A stretch of 64,000 nucleotides of DNA from Anoxybacillus ayderensis (GTDB lineage: Bacteria > Bacillota > Bacilli > Bacillales > Anoxybacillaceae): assembly GCF_000833605.1 (NCBI RefSeq), contig NZ_JXTG01000007.1, forward strand, positions 36,575 to 100,574. Reading direction: 5' to 3'. Every line of letters starts with the position of its first letter. The stretch's first letter is position 1. Of the stretch, positions 55,807-64,000 are shown piece after piece. Under the pieces are notes generated by a model. The model made no database searches, was not told the origin of the DNA, and was given only the letters and a program-made list of their open reading frames with translations. Made by a program: the position numbers and the translations under genes.

Positions 55807-55936
55807 TTATTCTCCCACCTCTCCAAAATTCGTTTACATATTTATCATACCATGTTCCAGTTTATACTCGTGCACAAAATTAACACTTTTTAAGTGAATT
55901 ATGTTACAATTTTTCAAAAAACGAGGAGTGTTTCAT

Positions 55937-56281
55937 TTGGAGTGGAAGGAAGGTGCGATTGTTACGGGTATTGTGACGGGAATACAGCCATACGGGATAT
56001 TTGTATCGCTTGACGAACGAACTCAAGGACTCATTCATATTTCAGAAATTACAGATGGGTACGTAAAAAATATTTATGATTATGTGGATGTGGGGGATTC
56101 TGTTCGGGTGAAAATTATCGCGATCGATGAAAAAACAAAGCGAATTAGCTTATCGTTGCGTGATGTTGATCATGACACAACAAATATTGAGACTCCTTTA
56201 GGATTTCAACCGTTAAAAATGCAACTAGAAAAATGGATTGCGGAAGCGAAAAAAACATACAACTCACCGAGTGATCGGTGA
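55937..56281 (+). CDS. yugI: S1 RNA-binding-domain protein YugI
   Basis: The 114-residue protein has an S1 domain at residues 3-75 (GAIVTGIVTGIQPYGIFVSLDERTQGLIHISEITDGYV, RISLSLRDV). YugI is the general stress protein 13 family and binds RNA or ribosomes. TTG 55937 follows CGAGGAG; a longer reading from 55901 overlaps that site. Its stop lies inside a long inverted repeat shared with yuzA. Confidence 0.88.
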   Translation: MEWKEGAIVTGIVTGIQPYGIFVSLDERTQGLIHISEITDGYVKNIYDYVDVGDSVRVKIIAIDEKTKRISLSLRDVDHDTTNIETPLGFQPLKMQLEKWIAEAKKTYNSPSDR

Positions 56282-56292
56282 GTTGTATGTTT
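56253..56292. terminator. Long perfect inverted repeat between yugI and yuzA
   Basis: The 17-base arms AAACATACAACTCACCG and its complement flank AGTGAT. The arms include the last codons of yugI and reach the stop of the convergent yuzA gene. It probably terminates both transcripts. Confidence 0.8.
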
Positions 56293-56524
56293 ATGTTCTC
56301 GACATTTTTGGTTCTGTACGTCCGAGTTCCTCCGTCGGTTTAAACAGTAATACGAGGTTAATGAGCCCGGCAATTCCGACGAGAGCGTAAACAATGCGTG
56401 CAAACGCCGATGCTTGACCGCCGAAAATGGCTGCTACAAGATCGAAGCGGAAAAAGCCAATGAGCCCCCAGTTCAGCGCTCCAATAACAGTAAGCAATAG
56501 TGCAATTCGTTGTAACGTACTCAT
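56291..56524 (-). CDS. yuzA: DUF378 membrane protein YuzA
   Basis: The 77-residue protein has two membrane helices (LLLTVIGALNWGLIGFF and IVYALVGIAGLINLVLLF), the layout of DUF378. ATG 56524 is preferred because GGAGG ends six bases upstream. It is convergent with yugI as in B. subtilis. The function is unknown. Confidence 0.86.
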   Translation of the reverse strand: MSTLQRIALLLTVIGALNWGLIGFFRFDLVAAIFGGQASAFARIVYALVGIAGLINLVLLFKPTEELGRTEPKMSRT

Positions 56525-56654
56525 GTTCATCCTCCTTTAAAATATCGTATTCACTTATAGAATGAATCATTTTGAGAGAAGTATGCATAAGAAAATGCAA
56601 TTTTCTTTACTTCTTTGTTTCTTTTGGAAATAATGAAAGGAAGGAGGGATGAAC

Positions 56655-57815
56655 ATGGAAAATTTTATTTTTCATAATCCAACGAAATTAATTTTCGGTA
56701 GAGGACAAATTGAACATTTGAAAAAGGAACTTCATTCGTATGAACACATTTTAATTGTATATGGCGGAGGAAGCATTAAGAAAAACGGCGTATATGATGA
56801 TGTCGTATCTATTTTGCGTTCATTGAATAAGTCTTGGTCCGAGCTAGCGGGTGTCGAACCAAATCCTCGTTTATCTACTGTTCAAAAAGGAATTCACATT
56901 TGCCGTGAAGAGAAAGTCGATTTTATTTTAGCAGTAGGCGGAGGAAGTGTCATCGATTGTGCCAAAGCCATTGCAGCAGGTGCATTATATGATGGAGAGG
57001 CATGGGATTTTATTTCGCGAAAGGCGACGGTTGAGCGAGCGCTGCCAATTGGAACAGTATTAACGCTAGCTGCGACAGGATCGGAAATGAATGCAAATTC
57101 CGTTATTACAAATTGGGAAACGAAGGAGAAATACGGATGGAGTAGTCCAGCTGTTTTCCCTCAATTTTCGATTTTAGATCCTGTTTATACAACAACTGTT
57201 CCGAAAGATCATACAGTGTATGGCATCGTTGACATCATGTCGCACGTATTAGAACAATATTTTCACCATGCGCCAAATACGCCATTACAAGATCGAATGT
57301 GCGAAGCCATTTTACGAACAGTCATTGAAACCGCACCAAAACTCATAGAAGATTTACAAAATGTTGATCATCGTGAAACGATTTTATATTGTGGAACAAT
57401 GGCTTTAAATGGAATTTTACGCATGGGGCTACGCGGTGATTGGGCGACACATAATATTGAGCATGCTGTGTCAGCAGTGCATGACATTCCACACGCAGGT
57501 GGGCTAGCTATTTTATTCCCAAATTGGATGAAGCACGTGCTTGATGAACATATCGATCGTTTTAAGCAGCTAGCTGTTCGGGTGTTTGATGTTTATCCAG
57601 AAGGCAAAGGAGATCGAGAAATTGCGCTAGAAGGAATTGAAAAACTTCGGGCGTTTTGGAACAGATTAGGTGCTCCTTGTCGATTAGCAGATTATCATAT
57701 CGGTGAAGAATCATTGCCAATAATAGTAGAAAAAGCGATGGCGTTCGGCCCATTTGGTAATTTTAAAAAGTTACATCATGATGATGTCATGACGATTTTA
57801 CAAGCCTCATTGTAA
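56655..57815 (+). CDS. yugJ: Iron-dependent alcohol dehydrogenase (YugJ/BdhA-like)
   Basis: The 386-residue protein is a group III metal-dependent alcohol dehydrogenase. NAD(P) binding is by [13 protein letters not shown] (about 96-108), and the metal ligands are in [12 protein letters not shown] and [14 protein letters not shown]. It resembles NADH-dependent butanol dehydrogenases. ATG 56655 follows GGAGGG at six bases. It lies upstream of pgi as in B. subtilis. Confidence 0.92.
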   Translation: MENFIFHNPTKLIFGRGQIEHLKKELHSYEHILIVYGGGSIKKNGVYDDVVSILRSLNKSWSELAGVEPNPRLSTVQKGIHICREEKVDFILAVGGGSVIDCAKAIAAGALYDGEAWDFISRKATVERALPIGTVLTLAATGSEMNANSVITNWETKEKYGWSSPAVFPQFSILDPVYTTTVPKDHTVYGIVDIMSHVLEQYFHHAPNTPLQDRMCEAILRTVIETAPKLIEDLQNVDHRETILYCGTMALNGILRMGLRGDWATHNIEHAVSAVHDIPHAGGLAILFPNWMKHVLDEHIDRFKQLAVRVFDVYPEGKGDREIALEGIEKLRAFWNRLGAPCRLADYHIGEESLPIIVEKAMAFGPFGNFKKLHHDDVMTILQASL

Positions 57816-57925
57816 AGTGCGAAAAATGTCATAATGAATCCGTTTACATTGTTTTCGTGAACTTGATCCTCGCTGTTTATTTCGCTAAAGTGAAAGAGGA
57901 TACAATCATTGAGGAGGAAACGTAC

Positions 57926-59275
57926 ATGACGCATATTCAGTTTGACTATTCAAAAGCGTTGTCTTTTTTTGGTGAACATGAATTAACGTATTTGCGTGAT
58001 GCAGTGAAAGTGGCGCATCATGCCCTTCATGAGAAAACAGGACAAGGAAACGACTTTTTAGGATGGATTGATCTCCCTGTCGCATATGATCGCGAAGAGT
58101 TTGCTCGCATTCAACAAGCAGCGAAAAAAATTCAAGAAGACTCTGATGTATTGTTAGTCGTCGGCATCGGTGGTTCTTATCTTGGTGCTCGTGCGGCAAT
58201 TGAGATGTTGCAACATTCTTTTTACAACGCGCTCCCGAGCGAAAAACGAAAAACACCGCAAATTATTTTCGTCGGCAACAACATTAGTTCTACATATATG
58301 CGCGATGTTATGGATTTACTGGAAGGAAAAGATTTTTCAATTAACGTCATTTCGAAATCAGGAACGACGACAGAACCAGCGATTGCATTCCGTATTTTCC
58401 GTAAACTTCTTGAAGAAAAGTACGGAAAAGAAGAAGCGCGCAAACGCATTTACGCCACGACAGACCGTGCGCGTGGGGCGTTAAAAACGTTAGCGACTGA
58501 AGAAGGATATGAAACGTTTGTCATTCCAGATGATGTAGGTGGCCGTTACTCTGTTTTAACAGCGGTCGGGTTATTGCCGATTGCCGTAAGCGGAGCGGAT
58601 ATTGAAGCGATGATGAAAGGTGCTGCCCAAGCTCGCGAAGATTTCAGCAAATCGGAACTAGAAGAAAACATTGCTTATCAATATGCTGCTGTACGTAATG
58701 TGCTATACAACAAAGGAAAAACAATTGAGATGCTTATTAACTACGAGCCAGCGCTACAATATTTTGCTGAATGGTGGAAGCAATTGTTTGGTGAAAGTGA
58801 AGGGAAAGATCAAAAAGGCATTTTCCCAGCTTCAGCAAACTTTTCGACAGACCTTCATTCGTTAGGGCAATATGTGCAAGAAGGTCGTCGCGACTTGTTT
58901 GAAACTGTATTAAAAGTAGAAACACCACGTCATGAATTGACGATTGAGGCAGAAGATAACGACTTAGATGGATTAAACTATTTAGCAGGAAAAACAGTTG
59001 ATTTTGTCAACACAAAAGCGTTTGAAGGGACATTGTTAGCACATACAGACGGTGGTGTACCAAACTTAGTTGTAACGCTACCACGATTAGATGAATATAC
59101 ATTCGGTTATCTCGTTTACTTCTTTGAGAAAGCGTGTGCGATGAGCGGCTATTTGCTTGGAGTCAATCCGTTTGATCAGCCGGGTGTAGAAGCATACAAA
59201 GTGAACATGTTTGCCCTTCTCGGTAAACCTGGATACGAAGAGAAAAAGGCTGAGCTTGAAAAACGATTGAAATAA
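57926..59275 (+). CDS. pgi: Glucose-6-phosphate isomerase
   Basis: The 449-residue enzyme interconverts glucose-6-phosphate and fructose-6-phosphate. Signatures are [32 protein letters not shown] and the C-terminal Lys in [28 protein letters not shown] 57926 follows GAGGAGG and gives the usual bacillary length; a longer reading begins at 57857 without a ribosome binding site. A strong terminator follows. Confidence 0.97.
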   Translation: MTHIQFDYSKALSFFGEHELTYLRDAVKVAHHALHEKTGQGNDFLGWIDLPVAYDREEFARIQQAAKKIQEDSDVLLVVGIGGSYLGARAAIEMLQHSFYNALPSEKRKTPQIIFVGNNISSTYMRDVMDLLEGKDFSINVISKSGTTTEPAIAFRIFRKLLEEKYGKEEARKRIYATTDRARGALKTLATEEGYETFVIPDDVGGRYSVLTAVGLLPIAVSGADIEAMMKGAAQAREDFSKSELEENIAYQYAAVRNVLYNKGKTIEMLINYEPALQYFAEWWKQLFGESEGKDQKGIFPASANFSTDLHSLGQYVQEGRRDLFETVLKVETPRHELTIEAEDNDLDGLNYLAGKTVDFVNTKAFEGTLLAHTDGGVPNLVVTLPRLDEYTFGYLVYFFEKACAMSGYLLGVNPFDQPGVEAYKVNMFALLGKPGYEEKKAELEKRLK

Positions 59276-59280
59276 TGAAA

Positions 59281-59319
59281 AAAAGAGCTTTTCCTGGGTG
59301 CAGGGAAAGCTCTTTTTTT
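59281..59319 (+). terminator. Terminator of pgi
   Basis: AAAGAGCTTTTCC and GGGAAAGCTCTTT form a 13-base stem around TGGGTGCA with one wobble, followed by more T. Confidence 0.88.
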
Positions 59320-59353
59320 GGGCATGATAACAAGCAGAGGAGGAGTGATCGAT

Positions 59354-59758
59354 ATGATTGAAATTCCATCTGCATTAGAGGGAAAAACGTTTTTATTAAA
59401 TGTGTTAGAACAAGAATTAAAGCCACTCGGCTATGTGATCGGTGGAAATTGGGATTACGATCACGGTTCGTTCGACTATAAGATGGCGGATGATGTTGGG
59501 TACCAATTTTTACGCCTTCCATTCGTCGCGATCGATGGACAACTGGATTCGTATGGGGCAACGGTTGAATTGAAGCGCCCATACGTCTTATGCCATAAAT
59601 ATCAGCGTGGCTTAGATGACAATGTGCATATTGGGAATATAAACGCATCATTTAATCAATTTTCTGAGCCAGAAGATCCCGATGCAACGGTACCAGATCA
59701 ATATGTAGCGATGGCAAAAACGCTCGTCAAAGATTTAGAAGAACGGTTATTGCGCTAA
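59354..59758 (+). CDS. yugN: YugN-like protein
   Basis: The 134-residue protein fits the YugN-like family (IPSALEGKTF, GGNWDYDHGSFDYKMADDVGYQFLRLPF, GYGATVELKRPYVLCHKYQRGLDD-type segment). Its function is unknown. ATG 59354 follows GAGGAGGAG. Its end overlaps the convergent yugO gene by 12 bases, as the genes face each other. Confidence 0.86.
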   Translation: MIEIPSALEGKTFLLNVLEQELKPLGYVIGGNWDYDHGSFDYKMADDVGYQFLRLPFVAIDGQLDSYGATVELKRPYVLCHKYQRGLDDNVHIGNINASFNQFSEPEDPDATVPDQYVAMAKTLVKDLEERLLR

Positions 59759-60718
59759 TACGATAAGTTCATCAGTCGACTGAATGATCGTATGAGATGG
59801 TGGATTAATTACAACATGTTGATTGTTTGCGACACCGATAAGCAATATATCTTCTTTTTTTAATTCCGTGAGCATTGACGCAAAAGACATCCCGATCCAT
59901 TCGTCGCGCACAGCTAGCCGTTTGATCGAGTGTTTTTTGAATTGCTCGACGTCGTTTAACACGTTTGGGGATGAAAGGCAATTGGCCATTAAAAAGCTGA
60001 TCCATTTATTTGTTTCAATTGTTTCATCTGCCCCAGCGCGCTTGGCATTATCAACTTGGGGAGTTGTTAATATTTCCACAACAGTATACACGGATGGATG
60101 AAGTGCTTTCACTGTTAAAAGGGTGACGATGGATCCTAAATCGGCCTCCGTTTCGTTTTTATGTTGGTTGGCAGTAATAATGACGGTGCGAGCTTCAAAT
60201 ACGTTTGCTTTTTTCCACACATCGTCATGCGTCGGATTTCCTTTAATGAAATGAACGTGTTTCGGAACATCCCAACGTTTTAGTGTTTCATCGATCACGA
60301 GACACGGAATGTTGGACGGCATGAGAGCAAGTAGCTGGCGAACGCGTTCATTCCAACCGACTAAGATGACATGTCCCCCTTTTGTATAAGGGAGTTCACC
60401 AGTTGATAAAGCATTTTCTTTTGAAATTGCTTTTGTAGATAGCGTGACAAAATAAGCCGAGACAAAAGCTGTACCGAGCAAAATAAGAGTGATCGCGACA
60501 AGTTTACCACTTAATGTTTTCGGTACGAGGTCGCCATAACCAATCGTTGTTGTTGTAATTAACGCCCACCATATGCCGTCGAATGCTGTTAAAAATGTTT
60601 TTGGCTCAACGATATGAATGATTATCCCAAATAAACAGATGATTGTTGTAATGGTGAATATGATTCGTATCAGTGGAGAAAGTCGCCAATATGAAGCGAG
60701 AAATTCATACCATCTCAT
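59747..60718 (-). CDS. yugO: Potassium channel YugO
   Basis: The 323-residue protein has two membrane helices around a pore loop with the K+ selectivity filter TTTTIGYGD (residues 55-63), followed by a cytoplasmic RCK (TrkA-N/C) module. The RCK Rossmann turn reads VILVGWNERV, so the classical GxGxxG is altered and ligand binding may differ. B. subtilis YugO carries K+ signals in biofilms. It overlaps yugN by 12 bases. Confidence 0.92.
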   Translation of the reverse strand: MRWYEFLASYWRLSPLIRIIFTITTIICLFGIIIHIVEPKTFLTAFDGIWWALITTTTIGYGDLVPKTLSGKLVAITLILLGTAFVSAYFVTLSTKAISKENALSTGELPYTKGGHVILVGWNERVRQLLALMPSNIPCLVIDETLKRWDVPKHVHFIKGNPTHDDVWKKANVFEARTVIITANQHKNETEADLGSIVTLLTVKALHPSVYTVVEILTTPQVDNAKRAGADETIETNKWISFLMANCLSSPNVLNDVEQFKKHSIKRLAVRDEWIGMSFASMLTELKKEDILLIGVANNQHVVINPPSHTIIQSTDELIVLAQ

Positions 60719-60817
60719 CTATTTTCCCTCCCGTTTTATCATTGTAGACGAGATGGTGCTATTTCTTACATATTTTTTCTTTAAAAACAAATGATATAAA
60801 CGAAAGGAGGGACGTTG

Positions 60818-60997
60818 ATGGATATGCACCGCGTGAAACAAATTGTTTCTTCACCAGATGATATTCGGGTATGTTATCACGGTCAATCTGTTTGGATTGA
60901 TGGGTACGATGAAACAAATCGAACAGCTACCGTACATATGCGTGGTCGGGAACATGAACGCCACATCGTTCCAGTGGAAGAACTAACAGAAGAGTAA
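60818..60997 (+). CDS. sspH: Small acid-soluble spore protein H
   Basis: The 59-residue protein has the H-type SASP pattern MDMHRVKQIVSSPDDIRVCYHGQ followed by ATVHMRGREHERHIVPVEELTEE, and the family length of 59. H-type SASPs are packed into the spore core under sigma-G control. The start has GGAGGG at six bases. No sigma-G promoter could be assigned with confidence. Confidence 0.88.
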   Translation: MDMHRVKQIVSSPDDIRVCYHGQSVWIDGYDETNRTATVHMRGREHERHIVPVEELTEE

Positions 60998-61002
60998 AAG
61001 AA

Positions 61003-61028
61003 AAACCCTTGCGATGCAAGGGTTTTTT
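61003..61028. terminator. Bidirectional terminator between sspH and tRNA-Ala
   Basis: AAAAACCCTTG and CAAGGGTTTTTT form a stem around CGATG. It serves sspH on the plus strand and the tRNA on the minus strand. Confidence 0.85.
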
Positions 61029-61030
61029 GA

Positions 61031-61103
61031 TGGAGCATACCGGGTTCGAACCGGTGACCTTCGCGCTGCCAGCGCGACGCTCTCCCAACTGAGCTAATGC
61101 CCC
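61031..61103 (-). tRNA. tRNA-Ala (anticodon GGC)
   Basis: The 73-base minus-strand gene folds into a full cloverleaf. The acceptor stem GGGGCAT/ATGCTCC contains the G3-U70 pair that marks tRNA-Ala, the anticodon loop is CTGGCAG (anticodon GGC), and the T loop is GGTTCGAACC. The discriminator is A and CCA is not encoded. The gene stands alone between sspH and an HD-GYP gene. Confidence 0.97.
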
Positions 61104-61149
61104 TTTTCGTTTATATTTTAAAAACATTTTGTTTTTTCGTCAATCGATA

Positions 61150-61773
61150 TTAAGAAATCATGGGGATTGCTTGCATAATTGTTTCGCTATTTTGTTCAAT
61201 TGAAATCTCAGTATTTTCCATCCACTCTAAAAAGGAAGATGTTAATTGTGGATCGAATTGTGTTCCTGCTTCTCTTTTGATTTCTTCATAAGCTTCTTCC
61301 CATGTAAGTGATGCGCGATATGGCCGAATGCCTGTCATTGCTTCAAGTGAATCAGCTAACGCCACGAGACGAGCGAGAAAAGGGATGTTCTCTCCTTTTT
61401 GGTTATATGGATATCCATTTCCATCCCATCGTTCATGGTGGTATAAAACAATATGAGAAATTTCAGATGAAACATGGTAATGTTGTAATATTTGTATACC
61501 GAATAGTGGATGTTTTTTCATTTGAGCAAATTCTTCTTCAGAGAGTTTCCCTCTTTTTGTTAAAATATGAACAGGAATGTGTAATTTCCCGATATCGTGA
61601 ATGAGTGCTCCAAATTGAAGCTCTCGCTTTTCTTCATCAGTGAGTTTCAAAAACGAAGCAAAAGATAAAGCGATTTTCGTCACTCGATATGAATGAAGGA
61701 AAGTTAGCTCGTCCTTTTTTGAGAGCTGGCGCATAAGGAAGCAAAGTTCCATATTTTTTATAATAGAGGACAT
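61150..61773 (-). CDS. HD-GYP domain protein, probable c-di-GMP phosphodiesterase
   Basis: The 207-residue protein is almost entirely an HD-GYP domain. All canonical motifs are intact: His-Asp at 59-60 in LIHDIGKLHIP, HHERWDGNGYP at 112-122. It should hydrolyse c-di-GMP in the cytoplasm, and no sensor domain is fused. ATG 61773 is chosen because AAGGTGGAG lies six bases upstream. Its promoter is overlapped by a Fur-like box. Confidence 0.9.
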   Translation of the reverse strand: MSSIIKNMELCFLMRQLSKKDELTFLHSYRVTKIALSFASFLKLTDEEKRELQFGALIHDIGKLHIPVHILTKRGKLSEEEFAQMKKHPLFGIQILQHYHVSSEISHIVLYHHERWDGNGYPYNQKGENIPFLARLVALADSLEAMTGIRPYRASLTWEEAYEEIKREAGTQFDPQLTSSFLEWMENTEISIEQNSETIMQAIPMIS

Positions 61774-61816
61774 GTCGTTCTCCACCTTTTTGTTTCGAAG
61801 GAAATTTTCATCATAT

Positions 61817-61845
61817 ATACTAATATAAATGAGAATCATTTTCAA
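61817..61845 (-). promoter_or_regulatory. HD-GYP gene promoter overlapped by a Fur-like box
   Basis: On the minus strand TTGAAA (61840-61845) and TAGTAT (61817-61822) are separated by 17 bases. The 15-mer 61830-61844 reads, on the plus strand, TGAGAATCATTTTCA. It fits the Fur 7-1-7 motif TGATAATNATTATCA at 12 of 14 defined positions, and covers the -35 and half of the spacer. Confidence 0.65.
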
Positions 61846-61846
61846 G

Positions 61847-62524
61847 CTAAATATTTTCGATATCGACGCCACGAACAGAAGGAATTTGATGAACAAACTC
61901 GTATACATCTGTTGTTGCGCGTTTTTGATCGACAGATACTTTTAATTCAACAAAGTGATTTCCGTTATCTAAGTCTTTTATGCGCACCGTTTTAATGCGG
62001 ATATTTTTTTGTTTAATCGTATCGATGACTTCAGACATTTTCGTTGCATCTAGCACGGTGAGTTTCACAGAAAGCTCTTTTTCCCTTAGTTGTTTCGGAC
62101 CGAAAACGGTTGTTATAAGCGGAATAAGCTCGACGCTAGCGATAAGGAAGATGACGCACAATATCGCTTCGATATAAAAGTTTGCCCCCACAGCGATTCC
62201 GACACCTGCGGCTCCCCAAATGAGCGCGGCAGTTGTTAAACCGGAAATGCTATCGTTTCCGCGGCGAAGAATAACACCTGCGCCGAGAAAGCCGATACCT
62301 GATACAATTTGAGCAGCGAGGCGAAGTGGATCCATATTTATATGGTCGCTTTTTGGAAATGTGTATGCTGATTCGATTGAAACGATTGTTAACAAACAAC
62401 TGACAATCGAAATAACGAGGCAAGTTTTAAGACCAACTGGTTTTCGCTTTAATTCTCGTTCTAGACCGATAACGAGCCCGAGAACAGCAGAGATTCCGAG
62501 TTTCATGAGTACATGGGCGTCCAT
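61847..62524 (-). CDS. MgtC/SapB family membrane protein
   Basis: The 225-residue protein has the MgtC layout: membrane segments with the signature GLVIGLERELKRKPVGLKT, RLAAQIVSGIGFLGAGVI and a C-terminal cytoplasmic ACT-like domain (about 140-225). MgtC proteins are linked to magnesium homeostasis and ATP-synthase control. ATG 62524 follows AAAGGAGG. It lies upstream of the HD-GYP gene on the same strand, but a promoter starts between them. Confidence 0.88.
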   Translation of the reverse strand: MDAHVLMKLGISAVLGLVIGLERELKRKPVGLKTCLVISIVSCLLTIVSIESAYTFPKSDHINMDPLRLAAQIVSGIGFLGAGVILRRGNDSISGLTTAALIWGAAGVGIAVGANFYIEAILCVIFLIASVELIPLITTVFGPKQLREKELSVKLTVLDATKMSEVIDTIKQKNIRIKTVRIKDLDNGNHFVELKVSVDQKRATTDVYEFVHQIPSVRGVDIENI

Positions 62525-62576
62525 GAGACATTCCTCCTTTTCTTTGTAATTAAGTATATTCGAAAGGATGACGAAC

Positions 62577-63473
62577 ATGAAGGCGTATATCGCATTAATT
62601 ATTGGAGCACTTTCTATTTCCACTTCAGCGATTTTTGTCAAATTTACAGATGCTCCGTCAGCTGTTATCGCATTTTATCGCCTCTTTTTCGCAGTTGTTT
62701 TCATGACTCCGTTGTTTATTGTAAAACATATACGTGAAACGAAACAGATGAATAAAAAAGATTGGGCTTTTGCGGTGTTGTCTGGAACATTGCTTGCGTT
62801 TCATTTTATTCTTTGGTTTGAATCGCTTCGTTACACATCCGTTGCAAGCTCCGTCGTTTTAGTTACGTTGCAGCCGATATTCGCTTTTGTTGGTGGATTT
62901 TTCTTTTTCAAGGAAAAGATGACGATGAGTGAATGGGTAAGTGCGCTACTTGCAATTTTAGGTAGCGTCATTATTAGCTGGGGGGATTTTCGCGTAAGTG
63001 GTGAAGCACTTTATGGGGATATGCTTGCATTGATTGCGTGTGCTATGGTCACGGGCTATTGGTTAGTCGGTCAACATTTACGAAAGCAATTTTCTCTAAT
63101 TACATATACGTATATCGTTTATGGCATTGCGTCACTCGTATTAAGTGTATATGTATCGTTGTTTCGTTATTCATTTTTGTCGTATAATGCGAATGACTGG
63201 TGGTGCTTCGTTTTGCTGGCGGTTATTCCGACATTATTCGGGCATTCTCTTTTTAATTGGGCGATGAAATGGGTAAATGCAGCAATGGTATCCATGGCTA
63301 TTTTATTTGAACCGATTGGAGCCATTATATTAGCTTATATATGGTTGGACGAAAAAGTTTATTTATCGCAAGGAATAGGCTCGTTTTTTATCATCGTTGG
63401 GATTGGAGCGTATATCCTCGGAAAACATATAAAAAACAATAAAAAAATAGTTGCATTTCAAAAAAGAACATGA
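62577..63473 (+). CDS. EamA/DMT-family transporter
   Basis: The 298-residue membrane protein has about ten hydrophobic segments in two EamA repeats, with SAIFVKFTDAPSAVIAFYRLFFA in the first and GHSLFNWAMKWVNAAMVSMAILFEPIGA in the second. The family exports amino acids or metabolites. The substrate is unknown. ATG 62577 has AAAGG nine bases upstream; ATG 62568 would overlap it. Divergent from the MgtC-like gene. Confidence 0.9.
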   Translation: MKAYIALIIGALSISTSAIFVKFTDAPSAVIAFYRLFFAVVFMTPLFIVKHIRETKQMNKKDWAFAVLSGTLLAFHFILWFESLRYTSVASSVVLVTLQPIFAFVGGFFFFKEKMTMSEWVSALLAILGSVIISWGDFRVSGEALYGDMLALIACAMVTGYWLVGQHLRKQFSLITYTYIVYGIASLVLSVYVSLFRYSFLSYNANDWWCFVLLAVIPTLFGHSLFNWAMKWVNAAMVSMAILFEPIGAIILAYIWLDEKVYLSQGIGSFFIIVGIGAYILGKHIKNNKKIVAFQKRT

Positions 63474-63520
63474 TATATTTTAAATCGTCGCTGTTGTGAT
63501 GCGATAATAAAAAATCGTTC

Positions 63521-63549
63521 TTGACATTAAAAAGACGATGTGATAAATT
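63521..63549 (+). promoter_or_regulatory. rrn promoter
   Basis: TTGACA at 63521-63526 is followed after 16-17 bases by ATAAATT. A leader with TTCCTTGAAAACTGAAC, typical of Bacillus rrn leaders, follows before the 16S gene. A further upstream promoter could lie outside the hexamers I can assign. Confidence 0.65.
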
Positions 63550-63629
63550 GAAAAAGTCGCAAAAAAAACGACAAGATGTTCCTTGAAAACTGAACGAAGC
63601 GAAAAGCGTACAAAAGCTAAGGATAACTT

Positions 63630-64000
<371 letters not shown>

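Noticed and set aside
61031..61103. tRNA-Ala as a phage or island attachment site
   Set aside because: No integrase, no repeated 3' tRNA fragment and no change in gene character beside it.
60927..61127. 66-residue open frame covering the tRNA gene
   Set aside because: The reading frame consists mainly of the tRNA-Ala gene itself, which folds perfectly as a cloverleaf.

Overview
The window looks like chromosome from a moderately thermophilic, spore-forming Bacillaceae species, most likely Anoxybacillus or a close Geobacillus relative. The reasons are the gene content (spore coat, SASP and germination-stage genes beside a full aerobic metabolism), strong AGGAGG-type ribosome binding sites, frequent TTG/GTG starts, the 16S rRNA 5' end at the right edge, and gene order. 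Almost the whole window follows the Bacillus subtilis blocks yus - yur/suf - yun - yut - yum - yui - yug in collinear fashion. The genus call is inference from family knowledge; no database was searched.

Layout. 1-1.7 kb: end of a heme-utilisation locus (HugZ-like protein, secreted SbsC-like helical protein, IsdG-type heme oxygenase). 1.7-5 kb: degenerate HD-GYP protein, two spore coat-like proteins, proline dehydrogenase, YuzL. 5.1-10.5 kb: fadN-fadA-fadE beta-oxidation operon behind a FadR box. 10.6-12.8 kb: yusI, gcvH, yusG, yusF, yusE, yusD. 12.9-17.1 kb: metY, then a SAM riboswitch and metNPQ. 17.1-22.8 kb: yurZ and sufCDSUB. 22.9-27.2 kb: yunF-E-D-C-B. 27.2-29.0 kb: an NSS-family amino acid transporter with a 34-residue partner, under a probable CodY-controlled promoter. 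29-36.4 kb: lytH, lipA, yutC, yutD, small proteins, yutE, a SufR-like regulator, yutF, yutG, yutH. 36.4-40.8 kb: a 2-hydroxyacid dehydrogenase and hom-thrC-thrB. 40.8-48.4 kb: yutI, yuzD, yutJ, yuzB, DUF2225, dapF, yutM, yumC, yumB. 48.4-53.7 kb: yuiA-B-C, bioY, orphan small genes, an ArsB/NhaD-type transporter, Cu/Zn-SOD. 53.7-61 kb: yugG-H, an XRE regulator, yugI, yuzA, yugJ, pgi, yugN, yugO, sspH. 61-64 kb: tRNA-Ala, a canonical HD-GYP protein, MgtC-like protein, EamA transporter, and an rrn promoter with the first 371 bases of 16S rRNA.

How the genes connect. Three themes recur. First, sulfur and Fe-S metabolism: metY/metNPQ supply methionine and sulfur amino acids; sufCDSUB, yutI and yutM build clusters; lipA uses them to make lipoate on gcvH; a SufR-like regulator is encoded elsewhere in the window. 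Second, aspartate-family amino acids: hom, thrC, thrB, dapF. Third, lipid catabolism and electron flow: fadNAE, proline dehydrogenase, two NDH-2-like flavoproteins (YumB, YutJ) and YumC. Regulatory sites readable by eye include FadR, SAM-I, Rex, BirA, two CodY-like sites and a Fur-like site.

I did not find a defence island, CRISPR array, prophage, insertion sequence or biosynthetic cluster. The window is core genome. The more unusual signals are local: a Fur-like box over the promoter of an HD-GYP gene, intergenic stem-loops whose 3' arm doubles as the ribosome binding site of the next gene, an HD-GYP protein with its HD pair lost, and several orphan small proteins.
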